64,000 nucleotides of DNA from contig OY294047.1 in the NCBI GenBank assembly GCA_958510825.1, positions 53,737,365 to 53,801,364 on the forward strand, in the 5' to 3' direction. Under the pieces are notes generated by a model. That model made no database searches, was not told the origin of the DNA, and saw only the letters and a list, made by a program, of their open reading frames with translations. The stretch is from Brachypterus glaber. Its lineage: Eukaryota > Arthropoda > Insecta > Coleoptera > Kateretidae. Position numbers and translations under genes: made by a program. How positions within the stretch are numbered: position 1 is the stretch's first letter; every line of letters starts with the position of its first letter. Below, piece after piece: positions 43,064 to 54,941 of the stretch.

Positions 43064-44120
43064 TTGGCGATTTTTATCATGAAAATATAATGAAATTTTC
43101 CTACGACCTAGTTAGTAGTTGCTAACTACTGTAGTTAAACTACACAGTTATAGTCTTAAAGTACATTCAAATTAAGCTACTTGAAAATCGCCAGGTCATG
43201 GATCGGGTTCCTTTGGATGCTAGAAGCCTCGAAAAGGTGGTGAAATGGGGTCCCCGAAAAATATATTTTTAACTTACCGAGTCAAACAAATTACATTTAT
43301 TGCTTTTAGATTAGTCTATTTTCCAACGAACTAAGAACTCTTCTTTCTAGAATACGCATACCGTTAAAATAAAGTATCGCCAACATCTCGGCTTGTTTGT
43401 AAACAAATAGTAGGTACATTCAGGCCTGAACAATAACAATTACCAGTAACTGGTATTGTTGTCTCTGTTAGAACAAATATGTGCGAGTAAGACAGACGAA
43501 TGTTTATGTTGCCGACGTTTTTGTCAGTTTTTACGAATGAAATGCCTATTCTAGAGAGAAGAGTTATTAGTTCGTTGCTATTTTCACAGTTTTACACAAT
43601 TAATTATTCAGTAGACGAAGAGTTAAAAAAGACTTTAAATGAAAATTTTTTTTTTACTAATGCAGGACTTTCCAAAGGGAAAGTAATATTAAATTAAATT
43701 AAATTTAAGTTCCCCTTTCATCATAACCGCCTTTTCACCCTGAGCCCCCTTTTTTGCGAAAAAGGAATAAATATTTTTGATAATAATTACCACCCATCTT
43801 TCTAGAAATTTAAACTTGTTTCGTTTCACTTTCCCCAATGAAAAAAAATGTATTGCTTTTTTTACGTTTCAGGACATTTGATATCCAAAAAATATGATTT
43901 CATGGGGACAAAAACAGCACAATAACTGCAAAGTCCAATAAATATAACAAGTTATACATGGTGGTCCAAAGATTTTTTTTTTTATTTTTTTTTATTTTGT
44001 TGCGCTGTAGAAAATTTGGTAGGAGGGGTAGAAAGGTGGGGTCGGTCTTAAAACTAGCGTCCACGTCTCAAGTGCAACTCGGTCTTTCACGATGTTCCCA
44101 AATTCTGCAGATATATTAAA

Positions 44121-44187
44121 TCTTTGGTTTTTGGTTGTTTTGGTGTTTTTTTTTGCAAAAAACACCAAAACAACCAAAAACCAAAGA
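44121..44187. repeat. perfect hairpin, arms about 27 nt
   Basis: TCTTTGGTTTTTGGTTGTTT and its exact inverse, with a short T-rich loop. Within the left arm of the fold-back element. Confidence 0.85.
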
Positions 44188-44829
44188 TAAATTAACTTGC
44201 ACAATTTGGCAACAGCGCGAAAGACCGAGTTGAATGTGGGACGTAGACGTTAGTGGTCTTAAACGATAGTTTGGTTCAGGGAAATTTAGTCACCATGCAG
44301 CGCTACATGGCAGAGGAGCGCTCGTTTAACTAAATCCTCTAAACAAAAACAATTAGAGATGGAAAACCATAGCCAATAACTTGTTTTAGGTTAACCGGTT
44401 GCTGAAATTACATCAGACCGGTTTTGGGTTAAAACACGGAAGCAATAACCGGTTAAAAGCCGGTTTAAACCATAAAGCAAAATTTCCTTTCATTTTTTTT
44501 TACTTTTTGTAAAATGTTACGTAACGAATAGGGGGGGGGGGTCTCGAAAATGTTACGCCGCGTTACATGGAGGGGTGGGGGTCAAAAATGGCCAAATTTT
44601 GCGTTACGTAATACTTAAACGCTCCCTTTCAATTTTCACGATGTTCAGCAATGTTCAAGTCATCCGTTGATTAAGCTCGTAAGTAAGTAAGTAAGTTTGT
44701 AACTTCGGGGAACCTGGTCCAACGTTAAATAAACGCGTCAGCGAGAACCCATAAAAACATTGAGAGAGTTAGGGCGTCCGTGCGACAACAACCAAATGTA
44801 TCGACTCGAAAGCGCGAGTGCATGTGTAA

Positions 44830-45171
44830 ATCTTTGTGAAGGATGCGAGCACCGACGATCTCGTCTTATTTAAAGCAACTACGCGCTTTTGAGTCGAGTA
44901 GAGTCGATACATTTGGTTGTTCTCGGACGGACGCTCTAACTCTCTCAGTGTTTTCATGGATTCTCGATGACCTTCGACGGCCAGAGACTCATTTATTTAA
45001 CGTAAAACCACTTTTCTCAAACTTACGAACCCATTGCTTAATCAATATTGCTGAACCGCTGTTCAAATTGAATTGCTGTCGAAATCTACGGCGCGAAATA
45101 GTGACGGAATTGTTGTTGCGGTAATATTCGCGCACACAAAACGAGCGCTCCTCTCCCGTGTACCGCTGCAT
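44830..45171 (-). pseudogene. mariner-like transposase N-terminal HTH region (DUF4817-like)
   Basis: From the ATG at 45171: YTGEERSFCVREYYRNNNSV and IKQWVRKFEKSGFTLNK fit the DUF4817 helix-turn-helix domain found at the start of many insect mariner-type transposases. After a stop, the other frames read SGRRRSSRIHENTERVRASV and ILHKDLHMH, the usual second HTH of that family. Together these would bind the element's own ends. The catalytic part is absent. Confidence 0.7.
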
Positions 45172-45277
45172 GGTGACTAAATTTCCCTGAACCAAACTAC
45201 CGTTTAAGACCGACCCCACCTTTCTACCCCTCCTACCAAATTTTCTACAGCGCAACTAAATAAATATAACACCCCGT

Positions 45278-46659
45278 GTTACAATATTTTTAATTTTAAA
45301 AATCCAGAAATGTAAAACTGAAAAATTAGTATATGAAATTTGTCCCAACTCTCCCATACCTACAGAGGACAATAGATTGGTGGGAAGTGAACTACACTTG
45401 TGATCAAACCAATCGAACGACCAAAAAAACTGCGAATTACTTTATGAATTTGACAGATTCTTTTTTTTTTTTTTTGAAGCTTAATTAAAAAAGTATTTTT
45501 GTATTAACAACAACAAATAATGTACTACTATGTTTCTAGGAATTGCATGGTACGCCACTGCAACTGTTTATCAAATGGCGATTTCTCCCGTTAGATTAGA
45601 CATGGACAAAAGGATAGAAGACATACATACACTCCCACTTCCACCCAACCAAACAAATTCTGTATTTGTTCTCTGTTGAACAAATACAATATTTACTTGG
45701 CCGGGCGAAAAGTGTAACTATATTAAAGAAATTACTGGCGCCATCTAAATTTTAGTAGAATTATCTTATTCTACAGATTCACATTAGCTATGTTCGTTCG
45801 TGCCGCTCAGTGCTACACTTTCCGGCCAACTAAATAAATACTGTATTTGTTGTATGAAAAACAAATACAGTATTTATTTTGTTGGATGGAAAGTGTAGCA
45901 CAAATGAGATAGAGATAGGGTAGACGTCTTTTGTTTCATAATTCTAGTTGTACATAGCTCCATTGAGTCTCTCTTTTTGGCGCAGTTTTAATCAATATTT
46001 TCTTTCTCATTTTTTTTATATTTTTAATTCTGGTTTAGGAGATATCAGGATTTTCCTGGAAGTTGTAATTTTTTCAAATAAACTTGTACTCGTGCGGTAA
46101 AAACGTATGTTATGAAACTAGTACTTCAATATACTATTTGAATTTTCGATGAAAAAAAAACGTTGCAAACTTCAGCTTCATTACTTTTTGGGTTAACTGA
46201 AAAAATTACAATTTTCAGGAATATCCAAAAGCCCAAACCAGAAGTAAAAATATAAAAAAGAAAATTAAAATTGCGGCAATAAGAGACCTTAACAATTTGG
46301 ACTTATTTGGCGTAGGTACCATGCAATTCCTAGAAAATGGGGCAAAGAACATAGATGTACATTTTTTGTTGCTGTTAATACAAAAAAAAAATAATCATAG
46401 GGGTAATATTTTCCGGGGCCCGGCGTCGATAGTAGGCGCCCGGAAAAAAATTCTGCGAAAACTTTTATTTTCGCAAAAATGAGGTGCCCGGGAAAAAGGT
46501 TCCCCGGGGCCCGTGGTGGCTCTATCCGGCCCTGACTGTACCCTATAGGCAATAAGACTTCCAGCTATAAGAGGCGTCGACTTTTCGACTTTTTATTCGG
46601 TACCCTTAAATCAAATTTAAGCACATGCGCCAAAAAATCAATGAAATATACGAATTAAC
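45278..46659. other. gene-free stretch with MITE pieces
   Basis: An inverted repeat at 45690-45850 (ATTTACTTGGCCGGGCGAAA and inverse) is followed by a block at 45866-45975 shared with 23000-23090, then a fold-back at 45996-46268. A GC-rich patch with GGGCCCGG and CCCCGGGGCCC lies at 46415-46520. Confidence 0.5.
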
Positions 46660-47310
46660 AAAAACTGCTTTGGGATTTTGCCCTGCTTGCTTAAAAACTA
46701 ATTTTTTGTCAAAATACAAGTTTGAAAAATTATAGGTGGCGCCAGATATCAGTGAAAGAGTAAAAATTTTTCAGATAAACTTACCTTTCCGTAAAAGATA
46801 CGAAAAAAAGTTATTTAAAAAATATACTTATAATGAAAAATAAGAGCCGCATGCCAAAATTCAATACTTTTACTTCATAAAATTGTTTTATTAAAAAAAA
46901 TTTAAACACTGAAAACTACTATTTAAAAAAAATATTACGAGTTAAAATTAGACATGCGGCTCTTATTTTTGATTATAAATCTATTTTTTAAATAACTTTT
47001 TTTTTGTATCAGTTACGGAATAGTAAGTTTACCTGAAAACTTTTTACTTTTTCACTGATATGGGAACGTTCAAGTATTACGTAACGCTCCTAGGGGGGGT
47101 GGGGGTCATTTTGGAGTGTTACGCCCATGTCAATGGTATAGGAAAATAGCGTTACAGGGGGGGTGGGGGTCCAAAATGATCAAAATTTGCGTTACGTAAT
47201 ACTTGAACGCTCCCTATCTGGCACCACCTACAATTATAAAATTTTATTTCAACAAAAAAAACTAGTTTTACGCAAGCAGGTCAAAGACCCAAATCAGTTT
47301 TTCTTAATCA
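46660..47310. mobile_element. palindromic element carrying a nested MITE
   Basis: Arms include AATTATAGGTGGCGCCAGAT and its inverse near 47218-47240. The centre is split by the GGGAACGTTCAAG MITE at 47062-47214. Confidence 0.65.
47062..47214. mobile_element. GGGAACGTTCAAG MITE, complete copy
   Basis: About 153 bp, close to 10133-10279 in reverse. Confidence 0.8.
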
Positions 47311-47561
47311 AAAAAAGAAAAAAAAATGGTACTTTTGTGGTATTGTCAAGTCGATCCGGGGACACGCTGTATATTAATTGTTACAATTAATACAATGTAT
47401 ATAATAATAAATAAATAAGTGATTTTAATGAAAAAAATAAAGTTAATCTGGTGTCTAATTCAATTTGCTACATTGCATTATCTAGAAAATCATAAAAAGG
47501 CATTAAAAATTTAAAAAGTAAGTCGGCATTTTCACACGCTGATCTTGAATACAAATTAAGT

Positions 47562-48238
47562 TTTAGTGACTTGCCAACGCAAACCAACAGTTAGTCTACA
47601 CAATATAAAATCATTGACAGTTAAATCTGGGGTGCTCGGTTTCGGAAGATAATGGACTTTTTTCATCAGAAATGACCACAGTCGGCTTAATAGTTCTTCA
47701 TTTTAAACTGTTTTAGCTTATTCTATATAAATTTTGATCAGAGAATTTAAATCCATTCACAGAAGCGGTCTATTGATTTCCATTTCGAAAAAAATGATCA
47801 CTAAGATTTTTTGCATCTTATTTTCTCAAAAAATATGCATATTATTGTATCGATTAATGACAAATTATTTGTCAAACATTTATTATTCCTAAGTTATTTT
47901 TCCGACACATTATGACAGATATTTAATACACTGCACTACATTTCTTTTAGAAAATAACCTACAAAATACATCTGCGACTATATTTTCTGAATTAAGAATT
48001 GATAGACTATTTATGTGAACAGATTTTAAATCTCTGACCAAAATTCATGTAGAATATCTAAAACAGTATAAAATAAATTTTTATTAAGTCCGCCCTGTTC
48101 ATTTCTAAGGAAAAAAGTCCTATCTTCCGAAACCGAGCACCTCAGATTCTACTGTTAATGGTTTTATAATGTGTAGACCTTCTACTTGCAGGATTAACTC
48201 TTGGTTTGCCTTGGCAAGTCACTAAAACTTAATTCTCA
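47562..48238. repeat. 677 bp inverted repeat
   Basis: Arms of about 130 nt: AAGTTTTAGTGACTTGCCAA and inverse; GTGCTCGGTTTCGGAAGATA and inverse. Non-coding. Confidence 0.7.
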
Positions 48239-50646
48239 TTCAAGATTAGCCTACCCGAGGACAAGTGTATATAAAATATTATCTTTATTTTTTTTACTAA
48301 AAAATTTTTTCTTAATTTTCTACATAATTTTAAAAAGTCCAAACCCCCGGGAAGTTTCCGGAAGAAACCATAAAGTCGGCGCCACTGGCTATAAGATAAC
48401 TTACGAACCATGTTAAAAATTTATGTATTTATGTATCCATTTTGTTAAATAAAAAAATATATAAAACGAATTATTTCACTTTAATTTTACTCTTTATCCA
48501 GTGGCTCCAGAAAAAAAAGTGGGGACAGAGGGACATTTTTAACACCGCTGATTGTGAATAAAAAATAGTGAAAAATTGAAAAAAAAATGCGACTTTTTTA
48601 GGATAGTGCAAAATTTTTGAAAAATATCCGATTTAGCTGAAATTTGGGATAAAAGCTTCTTTTGGCAATATTAATACGGACCAATACCCAAAAACTTAAA
48701 ATTCCAAATGTGGAAATAAATATGGCCGATTTATTTTTAAAATCTTGCCAAAATTAACGAAAATAAGGCAAAAATCAAACAAAAATTTTGAACCACCTCA
48801 ATATCGCAATATTATTTTTTTTATTTTTTTACTGCTTTTTTTCCGTAATCAGCGGTGCAAAAAATGACTTTTGTCATTTCAGCGGGAGCTTTGCTTTTCC
48901 ACACATTTCCGACATGGTATGACACTTTCTTTCTCTCTAAATCGTGTGAAATTTGTCGTTTTCATAGGTGATCTTAGGAAGATATTTTTTCGATTTTGTT
49001 TTTAAAGTCCAAATTACAGTTGGACCAACAAAAAACGCAAGATTTAAATATGCTAAAATGTCAATTTTAATAATTATTTTATAGTTTAATTAGAATTTTA
49101 AGAAATAGGTTAGATTAATTTGACAAGAAGTTTATTACAGAAAATGCATGCGAATAATGTCGAATATTAAAAAAATAATAATAATAAATAATAAACTGAA
49201 AAAACATTTTGAATATTTAATCAAATAAAAAATTAAAGCACAATATTTAGTAAATCTTATGAAAAAATCAAAATTTTAACTCTACTAACCAAACATATAA
49301 TTTATGAAAATTATGATTTTCGTTTAAAAAAAGGTTTTTCCGGGGCTTTTTTTTCACTTTTTTAATCTTGGAACTATCGATGCGGCGACGGGAGATGGTT
49401 TTTGACCCAGGAAAATGTGTATTGTTTATAGCATGCACCGCTTCTTGTAAATGGTATTCTCTCAAATAATTAAGTAAATTTTCATTCTGTATTTCATTTC
49501 ATATCTTCTTTCTTCCCCCAACTATTTTTTCTTCAATCTGAATCATTATTTTTTTATCTGTGATCTTAACACAACTCTCCGAAACACTAAATAACCTTGC
49601 CACAATTAAAGGTCTCTATAGAGATCACTAGCCACAATCACTTCCTTACACCCTGCTTCCAATATACTAATAGTTTGAGATTTCTTAACATTTCTTAACA
49701 TTTCTTAACGAATTTCTAATTACCTTATAATGATTATAAGTAATTTTGACAAATATTGTCAACATGACAACGGATTTGTTTGTATTGTAATTATTGAATT
49801 TGCGCAACTAAATTTTCAATCTTGTTTTTTTTTTCGGATTCAACTGTACCAAGTTCATGAATTAGACGATATTGATCTCAACATTTGTTTAGTATGTGGA
49901 AGAAACAATGTTTTAAGTATTTTTTTGTAATGAGGGGCGGTTTTGACTCCTATTTAACTCTATTTTTTGGATTTTTTTTATCTTTTCAAATAACGGAGAT
50001 ATAAGCCAATTTTTTGTCGGGTCCCCGGAACTTACCAGGTTACTGAAACTCGTTTTTGTGATAATCGGTTACATACGGTAAGTGAGGGGGAGCGATGACG
50101 TCACTAACCAGCAGTAACCGCGTCTAACAAAGGTTCGGAGGTGAGTTAGATACGGTTAACCTTAAAAACTTAACCTATAAATTGTTTATTTACACCATAA
50201 TTTACAGACCTGTGGGAATTTTTCTCGATTTGTATGCAAAATGTAAAAAATAGAGTAGGTAATGTATTCCAACTTTAATTTTCTAACTTCTAAGTGTTTG
50301 CTTATGTGGTTTAAAATTAAATTCTTATATAAAAAACTATTAAAATTATCATTGTTGTTTATTACCTTCCCTATAAGCAAATAAACTTGTAAATGTAGTT
50401 TAAGTGCTTTTTCATCATATCTCATCCAAAGGAAATATAAAAAATATATACCTTATCAGTTTTTTGGGAGAAATTAGGTTAGGTACTTGTCAAAACCTCA
50501 AGTAAATAACCAATGCGTTTTGTGAGAACTGTCGGTTATACGAATTTAGTGGTGGGGATAAAAACCGTACGGTTAACCGGTGTTTCCACAAAAAAATGGC
50601 TATACTCTGAGATATAGCTTGTCAATAACCTCTTGGGACACTCGGT
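48239..50646. other. gene-free part of ear intron 2
   Basis: No exon recognised. A minus-strand ORF at 49268-49465 has a basic stretch (SRRRIDSSKIKKVKKK) but no known domain. Several TTTCTTAACA repeats at 49680-49710. Confidence 0.4.
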
Positions 50647-50660
50647 ATAATGACATTAAA
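50647..50660 (+). promoter_or_regulatory. upstream motif, four-TM gene 3 (diverged)
   Basis: ATAATGACATTAAA, 80 nt before the ATG at 50727, a diverged form of the motif before genes 1 and 2. GAAGTTTG follows, similar to AAAGTTTG after the gene 1 motif. Confidence 0.35.
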
Positions 50661-50726
50661 TCGAAGTTTGATGTCACTTTATTCAGGGTCCCTACTTCAA
50701 ACTAAATGAAGCATTTGATGTTGAAC

Positions 50727-52083
50727 ATGGATAAACTGGAAATATTTAAATATATAGAACTGGCTCTTATGTTGGCAATACTTATGGGAGCATCTATAAC
50801 TGATTGGACATTCTTTGGTTTGCCATATTTTCTGCGCAGAGGGTAAGCATTGGAAAATGAGCACTGGTTTACATGATTTTATGGGGGATAGATCAAAGTA
50901 CTTTTACATCAAGAAGTAATTTCAGACCAATGTTTATGAAGGTGTCATCTCTTTGTTTGTTTATTTACTAACAGAAACGCGATACAGCTTTGTGGTGTAA
51001 AATGTAGATGTCGCTAGTCGACTTTCAGGCTACCTAGTAGCGATGTTGCGTAGTTTACACCTTATCATGAATTCAAATCATTATACTTAAATTAAAAATG
51101 TAAAAAACTTTATTTTGTATACTATAATTATGTTTAATAATATAGTATATTTAAATCTATTAAAATTAAACTACTAGTTCATATAAAACTCATATAGAAC
51201 TAATGTTTCTTAAAATTTACAATAAAATATCCAAAGTTTATGTTTCCAATCGGCAACACTGTACCACTGTCAGTCATTTTACGACATTAGACTGTGAGTT
51301 TACACATTCTTTCTCTCTCTTTACGCGTACTAAGTGTAAACAAGAGTCACTCCCCACCAGCCCCTCACCGTAGTTGGTTTACGCTTCAAACAAAGCATAC
51401 GGTAAATTCCATCATGTTCATACTTGAGGTAAAAGTTCTTTGGGATTGATACATTTTTGCACCTTCGGAACTAAAGTTAAAACTTTAGTCCCTCTTGGCC
51501 AGGACTAAAGTGCCATTTTTTATCACTAAACTCAAGAATGAATTTCAAACCAATGTTTATAAACGTGTCATCTTTTTTTTTGTTTGTTTATTCACAAATA
51601 GAAATGCGATACAAAAAAAAAGTTGATAAAATCTAGGTGGACCAGTTAACCCTGAAGCCCAGTTAACCCCGACTTCCCCTACTCTTAATTTTGGGGGTGT
51701 CCATAAATAAAACTCACCCGGTATAACTAGAGCTCTATATATTTTTTAGTTGTACTCCAGTTTCACCTAACTTCATGTATACAGTAATCATTGGAGACAT
51801 TTTTGCTATAATATTAATATTCGTCATACTAATATTAATAATAAAAGGAAAAGATGGAATACGATTTAAGTTATTCACCGTAGTTACTTTACTAGTTTTG
51901 GGCGGCACTCTCATTCTTGGCGCAGCAACAGTCTTAGTGGAGAAAACACCAGGCAATAGTGACTACACCGTATTGGCGTTTTTGAGTTTTAGCGCGGGCG
52001 GAGTGTGTGTTGCTGATGGGATCACGTCTGCTTTCAAATACAAACCATGTTTGTTCTGTACAATTTGCGTTAATGTTAAATAA
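50727..52083 (+). CDS. small four-TM protein, paralogue 3 (149 residues)
   Basis: Exon 1 is 50727-50842, exon 2 is 51750-52083; the donor AGG|GTAAGC and acceptor TTTTTTAG|T join in phase 2 to form a glycine, the same intron position as in paralogue 2. It starts MDKLEIFKYIEL with TM1 at about 10-30, then TM2 (49-70), a KGKDG turn, TM3 (80-102) and TM4 (112-133) with AGGVCVADGITSA. Where paralogues 1 and 2 stop after the cysteine, this one reads on for ten residues (LFCTICVNVK). Exon 1 resembles paralogue 1 more than 2 (MLAIL.GAS.TDW). Predicted integral membrane protein; function unknown. An intact frame, consistent splicing and motif conservation make it a credible gene. Confidence 0.82.
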
Positions 52084-52084
52084 A
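52079..52084 (+). terminator. polyadenylation signal overlapping the stop codon, four-TM gene 3
   Basis: AATAAA whose TAA (52081-52083) is the stop codon. If used, the 3' UTR would be only about 10-30 nt. Confidence 0.4.
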
Positions 52085-52289
52085 GCCGTTTTGATACAAA
52101 ACAAAAGTCTCATATTGCATAATTTTAAAAAATTGTTGGTATATCATAGACGGGACTTATACATCCTACATTCATTGAAAACTTTAAAAAATGTTACATA
52201 TATGTTATTAATCATCACATTTTTTATTTTTGTTATGTCAAAAAAAGTCACTTTTAAAAACTTGCCCTGCTTGTTTTTAAACTCCCAAA

Positions 52290-52680
52290 ACACCAAGAAT
52301 TTTATGTATTACGAAACAAGAAACAGAAACAATTTCTATATTAATCGTAGAAACACAACGCAGGGTGTAAATTCCTTGTTTCATAAAGGTTTTGATTTGT
52401 ATAATCACCTGCCAATTTCAATTAAAAATATCCAATCTGTAAATATCAAAAATCGTCTTTCAAATCATATGTTAACAAATTAGCATTTATCTGTGATTAA
52501 CTATTTTTTTTATGTGTTGGTTATATTTTATTAGTTTATTTATTGTTATATTGTTATATTGTTATATTTTATATAATTTATTACCTTATATTGTAATATT
52601 TAATAGGTAATTATGGATCTGTGTATATTAGGCAAGTCCTATTTAATAAATTCATTTCATTTCATTTCATTTCATTTCAT
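52290..52680 (+). mobile_element. LINE 3' end with ATTTC-repeat tail
   Basis: The frame contains YETRNRNNFYINRRNTTQG and LFHKGFDLYNHLPISIKN, the usual C-terminus of Jockey/CR1-like ORF2. It ends with five ATTTC units at 52650-52678. The 5' part is missing. It follows directly on four-TM gene 3. Confidence 0.75.
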
Positions 52681-52743
52681 AACTCTGACGGTTCATGAGA
52701 TAATGTTTTACATGGGCACTTAGTGCTACTAAGAGTGCCAATG

Positions 52744-53409
52744 TATTGAAATCTTCGCCGAAAAGTCAAAATCTTTGACCACGTTTTTTTTTCACATTTC
52801 TCGACGTTTTAGACCATTCTGAGTCGAAATCAGTAAAAAAAAAATTGCTTCCGTCTTTCTGTCTGTCTGTCGGGGTGTAAACTCTCTAACTCCATTTCTA
52901 CATGAGATATCGACCTGCGGTTTTCTGCATATTGTTTCTTATCGTATTCCGAAGAGCTGATTAGATTTTGGCGGTAAACGACTGGGGGTAAGGGGATAAC
53001 AATAGGATAAAACTCCTATTTTTAGCGTTTTTTGTTTATAATTATGGCAATTATTATTGTATTTGGTTAATTTAGCACTTATATAAAAGATAATTTTAAA
53101 TTGGTCAAAAAAATTTATAAACAACGTTTTCCTAAAACGCATTGTCTTTGAGATATTGGCGTTTAAAGCAGTAAAAGTTTTTTTTAGCATATCTCACATA
53201 TTTATAACCCGATTTCATAAAATTATATTTTAAATAAAAGCTCTTTTTAAGCCCTATAAAAAATTTTATATGCAGTTTTTGCTAGAATATAATGTTTTAA
53301 AGATACAGAATTTAAAATCAAACAAAACACCTAGTTTGAAATTTGCAAACTCTAGTGTACAATAGTGTCGATGTTTTGACAGGGTGCTTGCAACGTTTCA
53401 TCTAGTTTT
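52744..53409. repeat. 668 bp direct repeat, copy 2
   Basis: Same orientation as 27141-27808. Confidence 0.8.
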
Positions 53410-53419
53410 TTCTTCAAAA

Positions 53420-54400
53420 TGCATTATTTTTGACATTTAAAAAAAATTCATTCTTGATGACATGCCCTGCTTGTTTTCTTCTTCTTCTTCTTGTTATAAT
53501 TTTTGGCGTCGTTTTTTCAACATTTCCACCACATACTTGGGATCCCCCTGCTTGTTTTCAGACTCCCAAAACACTAAGCACTTTTTGTATAACTCTTACG
53601 GTTGATGAGATAATGATAAATTTTAAAGTCGCCATTTTGAAGAAAAAAATAGTTATTTATATACCAAGGGACTAAACTAGCTGTTTTGGTCGCGCTGCAT
53701 TAGTGTTTCCTGAGCGAGCGTAGCGATCGAGGGAAACAGAAATGCAAGGGACTAAAACAGCCAAGTTTAGTCCTGAGGTATATACACTATTTTTTGCAGG
53801 ACCAAACATAATTTGGGTAGGTAGATAAAATTAAAATTAAAAACCACGCGTCTAAAATCGGCTGTTTTATTTTCGTTATTTAATCAAGATGCCTGTAAAT
53901 TGCGAAAAGTCAGTTTCATGGCTATCGCGATTTCAATTGTTTTTTAATATGGTTGACACAAACGTCAAAAAAATGGACGAAGTTGATAAATTTTAAGTTA
54001 TGTATAAATTGTTATAACAATGTTATTTTTAAAGGTTTTCTTTGTTAAAATCAAATAAATTGGTTTGAATCGCTAATTTATTACAAAACACCACCAAACC
54101 TAATTTTTGAACCAGCAAAGCACATAGTAAGTATAATATTTTAATATTATCAAGGTTGCCGTGATTTTTATTCTCTAGGGAGAAAAACGACAAGTTTAGT
54201 CCCGAAAATGAAAGCGTAAAATTAGGTTTTAGTCTTGGTCGTGCAAAAAAAACATTATCTCATGAACCATAAGAGTTATACATAAAGCACTTAGTGTTTT
54301 GGGAGTTTTAATACTAGCAGGACAACTTATCAAGAATGACTTTTTTTGAGATATCAAATTTTTTTAAAAAAATCGTCTTTGCAACTCCATCTAGGGACAT
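53420..54400. repeat. large inverted repeat
   Basis: ACTCCCAAAACACTAAGCAC at about 53563 and its inverse at about 54288, with TCTCATGA-type sequence next to both. The centre has a second fold-back (GGGACTAAAC...CAGCCAAGTTTAGTCC) at about 53667-53790. The block CCTGCTTGTTTT...ACTCCCAAAACAC also occurs once at 52265. Confidence 0.55.
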
Positions 54401-54539
54401 ACTGTATTATATTATATCGACTTCAAAATTGGCATAAATAAGACAAACTAATTGTTTGGACTAATTGTTATACACTATTTTAAAGCTTATAGGTAAATGT
54501 CTTTATTTGAACATATGGTCAAAAATATACAGTGTACAG

Positions 54540-54815
54540 TACAAATTTTAAAAATATTTTTTTTTTACATATTTTTTATATAGAAAGAAAAAAGATATCA
54601 TCGTAAAATTTTGTAGGTGTATATTTATGTTCAAAAAATATAACAAACAAAAAATAGATTTTTTAAGTGCCATGGTGACCACCGTTTTTTGATGTTTTAA
54701 AAAAAAAATATGGCCAAAAAATGGCACTTTAAAAATCTAAAAAAAAAATATCGTATTTTTTGAATATTTTTTTAAACATACAAAATTTTCAACGATATCT
54801 TTTTTCTTTCTATAT
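54540..54815. repeat. inverted repeat in ear intron 2
   Basis: AGAAAGAAAAAAGATATCAT and inverse; inside them, TTTTTAAGTGCCATGG and AAAAAATGGCACTTTAAAAA. Confidence 0.55.
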
Positions 54816-54847
54816 GAAAAAAATGTATTCTCGGTCGCATGCGGAGA

Positions 54848-54884
54848 TTGTGAATCGAGGCGTGAGCCGAGATTCACAACCGCG
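54848..54884. repeat. hairpin 57 nt inside ear intron 2
   Basis: TTGTGAATCGAGGC and its near-inverse GCCGAGATTCACAA separated by four bases; GC-richer than its surroundings. Lies just downstream of the exon 2 donor. Confidence 0.5.
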
Positions 54885-54941
54885 TAAGATCGAGATTTAT
54901 TTCTCGTCCGTGTGGCATACGCTATAATGAATATCACTTAC

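Larger units (their letters stand above)
41894..43956. other. gene-free part of ear intron 2 with repeats
   Basis: Includes a TATGGTCTG MITE (42384-42580) and a dispersed repeat (42649-43063). A lone terminus CAGGGGGTGACATTA is at about 42245. The ORF at 43500-43697 has no recognised domain. Confidence 0.5.
43957..45277. mobile_element. fold-back mariner-like element with transposase start in both arms
   Basis: Arms match in inverse from CGCTGTAGAAAATTTGGTAG (44004) to its complement (45230-45250) and on through the interior. The left arm (plus strand) contains MQRYMAEERSF at 44295 and the right arm (minus strand) MQRYTGEERSF at 45171, so each arm is a copy of the N-terminal part of the same transposase gene. 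A GGGAGCGTTCAAG-family fragment (about 44320-44626) interrupts the left arm. Confidence 0.65.

Noticed and set aside
49268..49465. Basic 65-codon minus-strand ORF
   Set aside because: Has a Lys/Arg cluster but no recognisable domain, start context or splice partner; left unannotated.
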